The notes under the pieces are model-generated. The model did not search any database. It was given only the letters and a program-made list of their open reading frames with translations, and was not told where the DNA came from. From Aquicoccus sp. G2-2 (GTDB taxonomy: Bacteria > Pseudomonadota > Alphaproteobacteria > Rhodobacterales > Rhodobacteraceae), in the NCBI RefSeq assembly GCF_034555965.1, contig NZ_JAYDCK010000003.1, forward strand, positions 62,001 to 126,000: a stretch of 64,000 nucleotides of DNA. The letters are read 5' to 3'. Position 1 is the stretch's first letter. Each line of letters starts with the position of its first letter. Below are positions 8,400 through 19,870 of the stretch, one piece after another. Position numbers and translations under genes: made by a program.

Positions 8400-10714
8400 T
8401 CTGCGGTGAGCAATGGCGGTTTGTCGCCCTTGATGCGCGGACGCTCCGGGCCTTCGACTTGCAGGTCGATTTCGCCTTTCTTGACGCCGACCTTGACGAC
8501 GCCGCCCTTGGCCAGCTTGCCGAACAAGAGTTCTTCGGCCAGTGGTTTCTTGATGTGCTCCTGAATGACGCGGCCCAGTGGGCGGGCCCCCATCTTGTCG
8601 TCATAACCACGCTCGGCCAGCCATTCGGCGGCGGGGCGGGTCAGTTCGATGGTGACGTTGCGGTCAAGCAGTTGCGCTTCAAGCTGAAGCACGAACTTTT
8701 CGACCACCTGCAGGATCACTTCCTTATCGAGCGGCGCGAAACTTACGACCGCGTCGAGGCGATTGCGGAATTCCGGCGTGAAGGTGCGCTCAATCGCGGC
8801 GGTATCTTCGCCAGTCCGACGGTCGCGGCCAAAGCCGATGGCCGACTTGGCCTGCTCAACCGCACCGGCGTTCGAGGTCATGATCAGGATCACGTTGCGG
8901 AAATCAACCGTGCGGCCGTTATGGTCGGTCAGTTTGCCGTGGTCCATCACCTGCAACAGGATGTTATAGACATCCGGGTGCGCCTTTTCCATTTCATCGA
9001 GCAGAAGCACACAATGCGGGTGTTGATCGACGCCATCGGTGAGCATTCCGCCCTGATCGAAGCCGACATAGCCCGGAGGTGCGCCGATCAGACGGGAGAC
9101 CGCGTGTTTCTCCATGTATTCGGACATATCGAAGCGCAGCAGTTCCACACCGAGCGTATCGGCCAACTGCTTGGCCACTTCGGTTTTGCCGACGCCGGTA
9201 GGACCGGCGAAGAGATAGTTCCCGATGGGTTTTTCCGGCTCACGCAGACCGGCGCGGGCCAGTTTAATCGCGGATGACAGTGACTCGATAGCCTTGTTCT
9301 GACCGAACACCACGCGTTTGAGCGATTTTTCGAGATCCTTGAGCACGGCGCTGTCGTCTTTCGAGACGTTTTTGGGGGGGATGCGGGCGATTTTTGCCAC
9401 GATGTCTTCGATGTCCTTCACGCCGATGGATTTGCGGCGCTTGGCTTTGGTCAAGAGATGCTGTGCCGCTCCGGCCTCGTCGATCACGTCAATCGCCTTG
9501 TCGGGAAGCTTGCGGTCATTGATATAGCGCGCCGAAAGTTCAACGGCGGTCTTGATCGCTTCGGCGGTGTATTTGACGCTGTGATGCTCCTCGAAATAGG
9601 GTTTGAGACCCTTGAGGATTTTCACAGTGTCATCGACCGACGGCTCACTTACGTCGATCTTTTGGAACCGGCGGGACAGGGCGCGGTCCTTCTCGAAATG
9701 CTGGCGGAACTCCTTGTAGGTGGTGGAGCCCATGCAGCGCAGCTTGCCACCCTGAAGGGCGGGTTTGAGCAGGTTGGAGGCATCCATCGCGCCGCCGGAG
9801 GTTGCCCCGGCACCGATCACGGTGTGAATCTCGTCGATGAAAAGCACCGCGTCGGGGTGTTCTTCCAGCTCGGACACCACGGCCTTGAGCCGCTCTTCGA
9901 AATCGCCGCGATAGCGCGTGCCAGCCAGAAGCGCGCCCATGTCGAGCGAATAGATGGTGGTGTTTTCCAGAACCTCAGGCGTGTCGCCGCTGACGATCTT
10001 GTGGGCCAGCCCTTCGGCGATGGCGGTTTTGCCGACGCCCGGATCCCCGACCAGCAGCGGGTTGTTCTTGCGCCGCCGGCAAAGCACCTGAATGCAGCGT
10101 TCTACCTCGCTGGCGCGACCGATCAGCGGGTCGACATCCCCCTTGCGGGATTTGGCGTTGAGATCGACGCAGTATTTCGCCAGCGCGGATTCTTTGCCGC
10201 CGTCGTCCGACGGGGCTTGGGCTTCTTCTTCGATGTCGGCGCCCTGCACCGGGCGGGCTTCGCCGAAGGCGGCGTCCTTGGCAACGCCATGGGCAATGAA
10301 ATTGACCGCATCGTAGCGGGTCATGTCCTGCGCTTGTAGGAAATAGGCCGCGTTTGATTCACGCTCCGCGAAGATTGCAACGAGCACGTTGGCGCCTGTC
10401 ACCTCGGTGCGGCCTGAGGATTGCACGTGGATCGCGGCGCGTTGAATAACCCGCTGGAAAGCTGCTGTTGGCACCGCTTCCGACCCTTCAATCTCGGTAA
10501 TGAGATTCGACAGGTCGTCGTCGATGAATTCGACCAGGGTTTGTCGCAACTCTTCGAGGTTGACCGAACACGCCTCCATCACGCGGGCAGCATCGGGTTC
10601 ATCGACGAGCGCGAGCAAGAGATGTTCGAGCGTTGCGAATTCATGACGGCGGGCATTGGCAAGCGCGAGCGCGCTGTGAATGGCCTGCTCAAGGGTGTTC
10701 GAGAATGAAGGCAT
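8396..10714 (-). CDS. clpA: ClpA, ATP-dependent Clp protease unfoldase
   Basis: 772 residues from ATG 10714 (M-P-S-F-S). An ATG nine bases upstream is possible, but AAGGAG sits one base from it and ten from the chosen start. It shows the Clp_N double repeat (about 1-145), D1 Walker A GDPGVGKT and Walker [11 protein letters not shown]2 Walker A GPTGVGKT and Walker [10 protein letters not shown], and the ClpP-docking region. It lacks the long middle coiled coil of ClpB. It unfolds substrates for ClpP. No clpS lies upstream here, although the two are often adjacent; the adaptor must be elsewhere if present. An M23 peptidase is coupled downstream. Confidence 0.96.
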   Translation of the reverse strand: MPSFSNTLEQAIHSALALANARRHEFATLEHLLLALVDEPDAARVMEACSVNLEELRQTLVEFIDDDLSNLITEIEGSEAVPTAAFQRVIQRAAIHVQSSGRTEVTGANVLVAIFAERESNAAYFLQAQDMTRYDAVNFIAHGVAKDAAFGEARPVQGADIEEEAQAPSDDGGKESALAKYCVDLNAKSRKGDVDPLIGRASEVERCIQVLCRRRKNNPLLVGDPGVGKTAIAEGLAHKIVSGDTPEVLENTTIYSLDMGALLAGTRYRGDFEERLKAVVSELEEHPDAVLFIDEIHTVIGAGATSGGAMDASNLLKPALQGGKLRCMGSTTYKEFRQHFEKDRALSRRFQKIDVSEPSVDDTVKILKGLKPYFEEHHSVKYTAEAIKTAVELSARYINDRKLPDKAIDVIDEAGAAQHLLTKAKRRKSIGVKDIEDIVAKIARIPPKNVSKDDSAVLKDLEKSLKRVVFGQNKAIESLSSAIKLARAGLREPEKPIGNYLFAGPTGVGKTEVAKQLADTLGVELLRFDMSEYMEKHAVSRLIGAPPGYVGFDQGGMLTDGVDQHPHCVLLLDEMEKAHPDVYNILLQVMDHGKLTDHNGRTVDFRNVILIMTSNAGAVEQAKSAIGFGRDRRTGEDTAAIERTFTPEFRNRLDAVVSFAPLDKEVILQVVEKFVLQLEAQLLDRNVTIELTRPAAEWLAERGYDDKMGARPLGRVIQEHIKKPLAEELLFGKLAKGGVVKVGVKKGEIDLQVEGPERPRIKGDKPPLLTAE

Positions 10715-10896
10715 GTTCTCCATGCTCCTTTTTGCTGCGCCACCGGAACGGTCGTTTGCCCGATGAACATGGCCTCATAGTCTTAAAGTTTGGTCGATTG
10801 ACGCCACTCTTCAAGCGTTTTCTGATGAATTCCGTTCACTTTTCCCCCGACTGCGGCAGAAAAACGTGATCGGAAGACGGGTTGTCTTGTTCGCAG

Positions 10897-11508
10897 TCAT
10901 GCCTTTGGGCGGCGAAACGAAGCGCGCGCGAGGGTGACTTTTTCGCGGCTGGCACAGCCTTCCGCGTGGTCGTTGATTAAGCCCATGGATTGCATGAAAG
11001 CGAATATGGTGGTGGGTCCGACGAATTTCCAGCCCCGTTTCTTCATATCCTTGGAAAGTGCGTGGCTGGCCGGAGACATGGTGAGCGACTGGGGCACCGG
11101 GATTTCGCTTTCGGGCGGTTCATAGCTCCAGATATAGGCGGCGAGTGAGCCGAACTCGGCGATGATCTCGCGCGCACGCGCGGCGTTGTTGATGACGGCT
11201 TCGATTTTGCCACGGTGGCGGATGATACCGGCGTTTTGGAGCAGGCGTTCGACATCGGCTTCGGTGAAATTTGCCATGATGTTGAAATCGAACCCGGCGA
11301 AGGCGGCGCGGAAATTCTCGCGCTTGTCCAGAATCGTGCGCCAGCTTAGCCCCGATTGGAAGGATTCGAGGCAGAGTTTTTCGAACAGGCGGGTATCGTC
11401 CCCCACCGGGAAGCCCCATTCGCCGTCGTGATAGGCGAAGAACGGGGCGTAATCGCCGCACCATGCACAGCGGGAAATGCTATCGGGGCCGTGGGTGAGG
11501 GTTGTCAT
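10897..11508 (-). CDS. tag: DNA-3-methyladenine glycosylase I (Tag)
   Basis: 203 residues. Tag family patterns in order are CAWCGDYAPFFAYHDGEWGFPVGDDTRLFEKLCLE (split here only by reading), FQSGLSWRTIL, the NAGIIRHRGKIEAVINNA helix-hairpin segment and the conserved C-terminal KKRGWKFVGPTT and HAEGC. The Cys and His residues at both ends fit the zinc site of the family. It removes 3-methyladenine from alkylated DNA. The start lies three bases past the gloB stop, so gloB and tag form one operon. A gap of about 180 bases then separates it from clpA. Confidence 0.94.
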   Translation of the reverse strand: MTTLTHGPDSISRCAWCGDYAPFFAYHDGEWGFPVGDDTRLFEKLCLESFQSGLSWRTILDKRENFRAAFAGFDFNIMANFTEADVERLLQNAGIIRHRGKIEAVINNAARAREIIAEFGSLAAYIWSYEPPESEIPVPQSLTMSPASHALSKDMKKRGWKFVGPTTIFAFMQSMGLINDHAEGCASREKVTLARASFRRPKA

Positions 11509-11511
11509 TGC

Positions 11512-12282
11512 TTAGAAGTCATCCTTGGCTTTGCGCACGGCGGCAAAGACGGCTGCCGGATCACCGCCCGGCAAGCCGACCGCCTGCTGCACTTCTGCAG
11601 AGTCTGCGCGCAGGAACGGGTTGGTATCAAGCTCAAGCCGGAGCGTGGAGGGCACGGTGGGCTGTCCTGCGGCGCGGGCTTCTTCGGTGTCGCGCGCGCG
11701 TTTTTGCAAGGCGGCGTTGCCCGGCTCGACGGTGAGCGCGAATTTCGCGTTGGCGAGGGTGTATTCGTGGCCTGAACAGATCAGCGTATCGGGGGCAAGC
11801 GCGGCGAGTTTGGACAGGCTGTCGAACATCTGCGCTGGCGTGCCTTCGAACAACCGACCGCAACCCAGCGCCATCAGGCTGTCGCCGGTGAAGACATAGC
11901 CGCTTTCGGGGAAGTGATAGGCGATATGGCCAACCGTATGGCCCGAGACATCGAGCACCCGAACCCATTCTATGCCAACGGTGATGGTGGCGTTTTCCTT
12001 GACCTTCAAATCAAGCGGCGGCAGGCGCTCTGCGTCGGCCTCTGCCCCGATCACGACGGCATCGGGGAAGGCGGCCTTTACCTCGTCCAGCCCGTCGATG
12101 TGGTCATAATGGTGATGGGTAAGCAGGATATGGGTAAGGTGCCAGCCGCGTTCGTTCAGTGCGGCGAGGATCGGCGCGGCCTCCGGCAAGTCGATCACGG
12201 CGGTATCGCCGGTATCCGGGCAATGAGCGAGGAAGGCGTAATTGTCCGACAGGCACGGGATGGTAACGAGATCGAGGGCCAT
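11512..12282 (-). CDS. gloB: Hydroxyacylglutathione hydrolase (glyoxalase II)
   Basis: 256 residues from ATG 12282, with AAGGAAAA upstream; the open frame continues further but without family similarity. The metallo-beta-lactamase metal motif THHHYDH is at residues 55-61, followed by SGHTVGHIAYHF and CSGHEYTLAN with further ligands. The C-terminal HAGH domain ends near NPFLRA. It hydrolyses S-lactoylglutathione to lactate and glutathione in methylglyoxal detoxification. It is first in an operon with tag and divergent from a methyltransferase gene, sharing a 168-base intergenic region that should hold both promoters. Confidence 0.95.
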   Translation of the reverse strand: MALDLVTIPCLSDNYAFLAHCPDTGDTAVIDLPEAAPILAALNERGWHLTHILLTHHHYDHIDGLDEVKAAFPDAVVIGAEADAERLPPLDLKVKENATITVGIEWVRVLDVSGHTVGHIAYHFPESGYVFTGDSLMALGCGRLFEGTPAQMFDSLSKLAALAPDTLICSGHEYTLANAKFALTVEPGNAALQKRARDTEEARAAGQPTVPSTLRLELDTNPFLRADSAEVQQAVGLPGGDPAAVFAAVRKAKDDF

Positions 12283-12450
12283 GGTGTTTTCCTTGAAGCG
12301 CGATTGCGTTTGATCTGATAAGGAGTAAATGCAAAACACGGCGCAACATTCAACCGTCCTGCGCGTTTTGTTGAAAATCGGTGATTCTGATTTTGGACAA
12401 ACCGCTTTATGGTGGGGCCGGAAGGCGGCGTATCGGGAGTCGGGCATCAA

Positions 12451-13185
12451 ATGCACCTGGATGTGCAGGACTTGCGAAACTTCTATTACCGCAGCACACT
12501 CGGGCGGGCGGCGCAGAAGGTGATCCGCGAGCAGGTACGGGCGTTTTGGCCCGAAGCGCAGGGCCAGACGGTGGTGGGCTTTGGTTTTGCGGTGCCGCTT
12601 TTGCGCCCCTATCTGAGCGATGCCCGGCGGGTGATCGCGCTGATGCCCGGCCCGCAAGGGGTGATGCCATGGCCCGCAGGCGCGCCCAATGTCAGTGTTC
12701 TATGTGAAGAGACACGCTGGCCGGTAGAGACCGGGCGGGTGGACAAGCTTATCGTGATGCACGCGCTTGAGGCGAGCGAGATGCCCTCGACCGTGCTGGA
12801 GGAATGCTTGCGGGTGCTGGGGCCGGGGGGCAAGGCGTTGTTCATCGTGCCGAACCGTGGCGGGTTGTGGAGCCGCAATGACCGCACGCCGTTCGGCTAT
12901 GGACGGCCCTATTCGCCGGGGCAGCTTGATGCGCAGCTCAAGCAGCATGGTTTTCTGACCGAAGAACAGCGCGCCACGCTTTACCAGCCGCCGAGCGAGC
13001 GCCGATTCTGGCGCAAGACGGCGGCATTCTGGGAACGCACGGGGCGCGCTCTGCCGATGCTGGCGGGCGGTGTTCTGATGGTGCAGGCAAGCAAGCGGGT
13101 GCCCGCGCCAACCGGCGGGCTGGGTGAGCGGGTGCGGCGGCCAATTTCCATTCTGACACCAGCGCCGAAGCCCAAGCCGGTTTGA
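12451..13185 (+). CDS. SAM-dependent methyltransferase, gloB-linked
   Basis: 244 residues from ATG 12451 (M-H-L-D-V-Q-D-L-R). It has a class I methyltransferase fold: the [13 protein letters not shown] strand takes the place of motif I, and [26 protein letters not shown] is the typical post-motif region. The glycine motif is degenerate (GFGFAVP rather than GxGxG), so SAM binding is inferred from the overall pattern. The C-terminal tail is Pro/Lys-rich. Substrate unknown. It is divergent from gloB, an arrangement I believe recurs in related genomes, which hints at a role near glyoxalase metabolism but does not prove it. Confidence 0.7.
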   Translation: MHLDVQDLRNFYYRSTLGRAAQKVIREQVRAFWPEAQGQTVVGFGFAVPLLRPYLSDARRVIALMPGPQGVMPWPAGAPNVSVLCEETRWPVETGRVDKLIVMHALEASEMPSTVLEECLRVLGPGGKALFIVPNRGGLWSRNDRTPFGYGRPYSPGQLDAQLKQHGFLTEEQRATLYQPPSERRFWRKTAAFWERTGRALPMLAGGVLMVQASKRVPAPTGGLGERVRRPISILTPAPKPKPV

Positions 13186-13203
13186 CCGCGCCGTTGTTAC
13201 CGG

Positions 13204-14046
13204 TCAGCGGGTAACGGCGATGGAACCGGCAACCGGGCCATGAATTGCCAGTGCAGGGTTTTCATTGACCGTGTTGAATGGTTGGCGTTCACCGGTTGCG
13301 GGATCGGTTTGGTGGCCGGTGTTGCCAAGGTAAATCCACGCAAGCGCGCGGAATTGCGGATTGCCCAGCCGCGCGACGACCCATTGTGCCAGAAGCCCGG
13401 TTTTGAGGTGCGGCGTGCCGGGTGCGGTTTGTGCAATCACGATGGACGCGTGGGTTTCTATTATGCCGCTAGCGGGCGGCTCCGCGATTTTGCCAAGCTT
13501 GACCTGTGACGTGCTACTCTTTTCGGTAAGTCGGATGGCATAGATCGGCCCGCCGGTCCCTTCGTTGAGGGTGATTGCCAGTTCGGAGGCGGGATCGGTG
13601 AGGTCGAAAACCTTCCCGGTGGGGGGCCGTCGCTGTGCCAGCTGTGGCGGTGGATAAATGCCATCTTGCGCGGCCCGGCTCGGCCGTTTTCCATTGCTGG
13701 CGTGGGGGCATTACTGCTGAGCGCAGCCCCCTTTGGACAGGCGCGCACGGCGGGCGCTTGCACGGGAAAGGTGTTCCGCATCGGTCAGTGAGATGACAGC
13801 GATGGCATTGGGGTCAAGCCGCGCAACACCGGGCAGATGGGCCAGAAAGCGTGCGCCGCTGGCGTGATGGGTAAGGGCGACTTCAAGCCGTTGCCGCCGG
13901 GTATCGCGGGCAAAGGCCAGACTGTGATCAAGGCCGTCATCCGGGCCTGTCGCATTTCCGGGTAAGGCGAAGATCAGCATGTCTTCGACTGGATTGAAGT
14001 TTGGCACCACACAAGGCTTTTCTGGTGGAATGAGAACGCGCGTCAT
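13204..14046 (-). pseudogene. Hypothetical gene, disrupted (in-frame TAA or two indels)
   Basis: An ORF starts at ATG 14046 (M-T-R-V-L-I-P-P) with a GAGGAG site. It runs in good codon usage to TAA at 13711-13713, and coding character resumes in the same frame down to TGA 13204. Two readings are possible. Either a nonsense codon splits one 280-residue gene, or two compensating one-base errors occur at a five-C run (13727-13731) and a six-G run (13621-13626). The second reading uses the intervening frame through LSSNAPTPAMENG and FIHRHSWHSDGPP, and looks more protein-like. The last third reads cleanly (GKVFDLTDPASELAITL, LKTGLLAQWVVARLGNPQF). I do not recognise the family. Confidence 0.55.
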
Positions 14047-14469
14047 GTGCTGGCTACTCCTCAAGCGCCCGGTTTGTTCGAGTGCCATTATATCGCCCAA
14101 TTGCCCGGCAGGCGCCATGGCGGATTATGTATGACCTTGGAAACAATCAGTTAGCGATAACGAAATCGGCATCTGCCGTGCGCAGGATTCGGACAAAGTT
14201 GCGCTCAAGCGGCTTTTTTCGCAAAAGAACACAGCGCAAACCGCCGGACTTTGATTAATACATTGATATGTATGGATATTCGGAAGATTGGCTTTTTCGC
14301 CAATCCTGTTGCTAGGGGGCATAGGCTCTGCTAAACCCAGCCCGATTTCAATGCTTTGTTGATACAAGGCTGCCAATCGCCTCCGGAATCCCCTTCCGGC
14401 ACGACCCGACACGGGGCGCGCCGCGGAGGGAGTTCGATTGACGGGGGCCAGAATATCGAAAGGGTGGAT
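14047..14469. other. Intergenic region upstream of the ATP synthase operon
   Basis: About 420 bases without a convincing gene. Two structured sites are visible: ATACAT-TGAT-ATGTAT at 14258-14273, and a stem GATTGGC / GCCAATC with a six-base loop at 14286-14305. TTGATT (14251) and GATATT (14275) are 18 bases apart and could form a weak sigma-70-type promoter, leaving an atpH leader of roughly 190 bases. The right part (about 14380-14450) is very GC-rich. Promoter assignment is a guess; the inverted repeats are directly visible. Confidence 0.4.
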
Positions 14470-15030
14470 GTGTCCGAACCAGCTTCGATCTCTTCCGGCA
14501 TTGCTGCGCGCTATGCCACGGCCGTTTTTGAACTGGCCAGGGAATCCAAGAAACTGAAAGCCATTGAAGCAGATATCGACGCGCTTGATGCGGCGTTGGG
14601 CGAGAGCGCGGATTTGCGCACTCTGGTGTCCTCCCCGATCTATACGCGCGAAGAGAAGGGCGACGCGATTGAAGCCATTGCCAAGTCGATGAAACTGTCG
14701 CCGGTGATGGACAACACGCTTGCATTGATGGCGTCGAAACGCAGGCTTTCGGTTCTGCCGCAGTTTGTGAGCGCCCTTCGCACAGCGATTGCCGAGGACA
14801 AGGGCGAAGTGACCGCCGAGGTCGTGAGCGCCAAGGCATTGACCAAGGCCCAGGCCGACAAACTTGCCAAGACGCTGAAAGCCAGCACAGGCAAGACCGT
14901 GATTATTAAAGCGACCGTGGATGAAAGCCTCATCGGCGGTCTTGTTGTCAAAGTGGGTTCGAAAATGATCGACACGTCGATCCGTTCGCGCCTCAACTCT
15001 CTCCAGAATACAATGAAAGAGGTCGGATAA
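14470..15030 (+). CDS. atpH: ATP synthase F1 delta subunit
   Basis: 186 residues from GTG 14470 ([10 protein letters not shown]), preceded by AGGG; another GTG lies two codons upstream, and the frame is open to 14356 without family similarity. The OSCP/delta pattern is clear: [20 protein letters not shown] at the N-terminus and the C-terminal [25 protein letters not shown] signature. Delta joins the F1 head to the peripheral stalk. It is the first gene of an F1-only operon; the F0 genes are absent here, as is usual in alphaproteobacteria. The stop abuts the atpA ATG directly. Confidence 0.95.
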   Translation: MSEPASISSGIAARYATAVFELARESKKLKAIEADIDALDAALGESADLRTLVSSPIYTREEKGDAIEAIAKSMKLSPVMDNTLALMASKRRLSVLPQFVSALRTAIAEDKGEVTAEVVSAKALTKAQADKLAKTLKASTGKTVIIKATVDESLIGGLVVKVGSKMIDTSIRSRLNSLQNTMKEVG

Positions 15031-16569
15031 ATGGGTATCCAAGCAGCAGAGATTTCTGCGATCCTGAAGGACCAGATCAAGAATTTCGGCAAGGAAGCCG
15101 AAATGGCCGAGGTGGGCCGGGTGCTGAGCGTGGGCGACGGGATCGCGCGGGTTTACGGGCTCGATAACATTCAGGCCGGTGAGATGGTGGAATTCCCCGG
15201 CGGGATTCGCGGTATGGCGCTGAACCTTGAAGCCGACAACGTGGGCGTTGTTATCTTCGGGTCCGACCGCCACATCAAGGAAGGCGATACCGTCAAGCGG
15301 ACCAAGGCCATCGTGGATGTGCCGATTGGTGACGAATTGCTGGGCCGGGTCGTAGACGGGCTTGGAAATCCGATTGACGGCAAGGGGCCGATCAAGACCA
15401 AGAAGCGCGGCATTGCCGATGTGAAAGCGCCGGGCATCATCCCGCGGAAATCCGTGCATGAACCGATGGCGACCGGCCTCAAGGCGGTGGACTCGATGAT
15501 CCCGATTGGCCGTGGCCAGCGCGAACTTATCATTGGTGACCGTCAGACCGGCAAGACCGCTGTGGCGCTCGATACCATTCTGAACCAGAAGAACTATAAC
15601 GAGGCGGCAGGCGACGACGAGAGCAAGAAGCTTTACTGCGTCTATGTCGCGATTGGCCAGAAGCGTTCCACCGTGGCGCAATTGGTCAAGAAGCTCGAAG
15701 AGAGCGGCGCCATTGAGTATTCGATCGTGGTGGCAGCCACCGCATCCGACCCGGCGCCGATGCAGTTTCTGGCCCCTTATTCGGCCACTGCGATGGCAGA
15801 GCATTTCCGTGACAATGGCCGCCATGCGCTGATCATTTATGATGACCTGTCCAAGCAGGCCGTGTCGTATCGCCAGATGTCGCTCTTGCTGCGCCGTCCG
15901 CCGGGGCGTGAAGCCTATCCGGGCGACGTTTTCTATCTCCACTCGCGCCTGCTTGAGCGGTCGTCGAAGCTTAATGAAGATAACGGCTCCGGCTCGTTGA
16001 CGGCGCTGCCGATCATCGAAACTCAGGGTGGCGACGTTTCGGCGTTTATCCCGACCAACGTGATTTCGATCACCGACGGGCAGATCTTCCTTGAAACGGA
16101 GCTTTTCTATCAGGGCATCCGCCCCGCCGTGAACACCGGCCTGTCGGTGAGCCGGGTTGGATCGTCTGCGCAGACCAAAGCGATGTCTTCTGTTGCCGGG
16201 CCGGTCAAACTGTCATTGGCACAATATCGTGAGATGGCCGCGTTCGCGCAGTTTGGCTCGGACCTTGACGCCGCCACGCAGCGGTTGCTGGCGCGCGGTG
16301 CGCGTTTGACCGAACTGATGAAACAGCCGCAGTATTCGCCGCTGACCAACGCCGAGATCGTCTGCGTCATCTTTGCGGGGACCAATGGTTACCTCGACAA
16401 GCTGGGTGTGCGCGAAGTTGGCCGGTTCGAAGCGGGGCTTCTGGCGCATCTGCGCGGCAAGCATCAAGATTTGCTGGATGATATTTCCCAGAATGACCGC
16501 AAGGTGAAAGACGAGTTGGAAGACAAGATCAAAGCCGCGATCGAGGAATTTTCCGCTGACTTCACTTAA
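15031..16569 (+). CDS. atpA: ATP synthase F1 alpha subunit
   Basis: 512 residues, the normal alpha length. It carries P-loop GDRQTGKT, the [15 protein letters not shown] segment, the [35 protein letters not shown] region (family signature) and the [35 protein letters not shown] block. It forms the non-catalytic nucleotide sites of the F1 hexamer. It starts immediately after the atpH stop and is followed by atpG after 15 bases containing AAGGGAGGG. Confidence 0.98.
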   Translation: MGIQAAEISAILKDQIKNFGKEAEMAEVGRVLSVGDGIARVYGLDNIQAGEMVEFPGGIRGMALNLEADNVGVVIFGSDRHIKEGDTVKRTKAIVDVPIGDELLGRVVDGLGNPIDGKGPIKTKKRGIADVKAPGIIPRKSVHEPMATGLKAVDSMIPIGRGQRELIIGDRQTGKTAVALDTILNQKNYNEAAGDDESKKLYCVYVAIGQKRSTVAQLVKKLEESGAIEYSIVVAATASDPAPMQFLAPYSATAMAEHFRDNGRHALIIYDDLSKQAVSYRQMSLLLRRPPGREAYPGDVFYLHSRLLERSSKLNEDNGSGSLTALPIIETQGGDVSAFIPTNVISITDGQIFLETELFYQGIRPAVNTGLSVSRVGSSAQTKAMSSVAGPVKLSLAQYREMAAFAQFGSDLDAATQRLLARGARLTELMKQPQYSPLTNAEIVCVIFAGTNGYLDKLGVREVGRFEAGLLAHLRGKHQDLLDDISQNDRKVKDELEDKIKAAIEEFSADFT

Positions 16570-16584
16570 GGGAGGGACGAGGCA

Positions 16585-18899
<2,315 letters not shown>

Positions 18900-18911
18900 T
18901 CTCGGCCTTTT

Positions 18912-18935
18912 CCCACGCCCGATTGCGGGGGTGGG
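18912..18935 (+). other. Hairpin between atpD and atpC
   Basis: CCCACGCCCG (18912-18921) pairs with CGGGGGTGGG (18926-18935) around an ATTG loop: nine pairs with one G-G mismatch. No T-run follows, so it is not a classical terminator. It sits about 15 bases upstream of the atpC ribosome site. It could stabilise or process the atpHAGD message, or lower epsilon expression relative to alpha and beta. That role is inference. Confidence 0.55.
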
Positions 18936-18962
18936 GCACAGGCTCTCATGAAGGAGAGAAAC

Positions 18963-19358
18963 ATGGCTGATACGATGCAATTTGATCTGGTAAGCCCGGA
19001 GAAGAAGCTGGCCTCGCTTGCGGCGTCGGAGATTCTCATTCCGGGGGCCGATGGTGATCTGACGGCGATGCCGGGGCATACGCCGGTCGTGACCACATTG
19101 CGGCCCGGTGTGCTGAAGGTGAGCGGCCCGGACGGCGCGCAAGATTTTGTTGTCACCGGCGGGTTTGCCGAGGTCAGCGCGGAAAGCACTTCGGTTCTGG
19201 CCGAGGTTGCAATGGAGCTGTCGGCGGCGAAAGCGGCGGATATCGAACCGCTGATTGAAACCGCAAAGACAACCGCGAGCGAAGCCACTGGCGCGGCCCG
19301 CGATACGGCAGAGAAATACCTGGCCGACCTACAGGCGCTGCGCGATCTCGTGGCCTGA
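18963..19358 (+). CDS. atpC: ATP synthase F1 epsilon subunit
   Basis: 131 residues from ATG 18963, directly behind AAGGAGAGAAAC. An in-frame ATG at 18948 is rejected because it would swallow this ribosome site. The epsilon N-domain pattern is clear: MQFDLVSPEKKLASLAASEILIPGADGDLTAMPGHTPVVTTLRPG, then the VTGGFAEVSAESTSVLAEVA strand pair. The C-terminal helices are present. Epsilon is the rotor subunit that regulates ATP hydrolysis. It is the last gene of the operon, with a strong terminator after it. Confidence 0.95.
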   Translation: MADTMQFDLVSPEKKLASLAASEILIPGADGDLTAMPGHTPVVTTLRPGVLKVSGPDGAQDFVVTGGFAEVSAESTSVLAEVAMELSAAKAADIEPLIETAKTTASEATGAARDTAEKYLADLQALRDLVA

Positions 19359-19382
19359 TCCGGCATTGAACATTTCTGAAAG

Positions 19383-19412
19383 GCCCGGCCTTGCTTGCCG
19401 GGCATTTTCTAT
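19383..19412 (+). terminator. Rho-independent terminator of atpHAGDC
   Basis: GCCCGGC (19383-19389), loop CTTGCTT, GCCGGGC (19397-19403), followed by ATTTTCTATTT. A perfect seven-base GC stem with a T-rich tail, 25 bases after the atpC stop. Confidence 0.85.
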
Positions 19413-19466
19413 TTGCAATTTCAGGATTTTATCGGAGACTTGCGGCAATCGACCGGGTGATGAGAT

Positions 19467-19817
19467 ATGAAGAAAATCAAGTCAAATTGCATTGGCGTGG
19501 CGCAAGGCCATGATGTTTTGTTCGAGGATTTTGAAGACGGCGGCGAGATGTGGACCGGGACCGGCCATCGTGAATGCCGCAAGGCGATAACGTTCAAGGA
19601 ACCGTTCCGGCAGGTGCCAGTGGTGCAATGTTCGCTGACATTATGGGATGTCGATAGTGCCACCAATGTGCGCGCCGATATCGAAGCCGAAGCAATCACC
19701 AAGGACGGCTTTGATTTGGTGTTTCGCACATGGGGTGACACAAAAGTGGCGCGAGTGCGGATCAGCTGGACCGCGATTGGTGCGGTGGCGGACGAGGACG
19801 ACTGGAAGCTTTATTGA
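19467..19817 (+). CDS. H-type lectin domain protein
   Basis: 116 residues, no signal peptide. It fits the H-type lectin fold: KAITFKEPFRQVPVVQCSLTLWDVD, then RADIEAEAITKDGFDLVFRTWGDTKVARVRISWTAIG, with the terminal W-x-A-I-G strand typical of the family. In animals such domains bind GalNAc; bacterial members are largely uncharacterised. It would be cytosolic or non-classically exported. It lies alone after the ATP synthase terminator and converges on prs. The ribosome site is weak (GGGTGATGAG), so the start is moderately sure. Confidence 0.7.
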   Translation: MKKIKSNCIGVAQGHDVLFEDFEDGGEMWTGTGHRECRKAITFKEPFRQVPVVQCSLTLWDVDSATNVRADIEAEAITKDGFDLVFRTWGDTKVARVRISWTAIGAVADEDDWKLY

Positions 19818-19830
19818 CGCGGCGGTGGGT

Positions 19831-19849
19831 GGTGGGGTGAAACCCCACC
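19831..19849. terminator. Hairpin between convergent lectin and prs genes
   Basis: GGTGGGGT - GAA - ACCCCACC is a perfect eight-base stem with a three-base loop, in the 53-base gap between two convergent genes. There is no T-run on either side. Probably a bidirectional transcription stop, but this is inferred from position and stem strength. Confidence 0.45.
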
Positions 19850-19870
19850 CTACGCTTTGTTGGCAGTCGC

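Noticed and set aside
13711-13713. Programmed stop-codon readthrough or recoding at TAA
   Set aside because: No recoding signal is visible, TAA is not a selenocysteine or pyrrolysine codon, and nearby homopolymer errors explain it more simply.
14125-15942. 605-codon antisense ORF over atpH-atpA
   Set aside because: Mirror of strongly conserved ATP synthase genes, no family pattern of its own.
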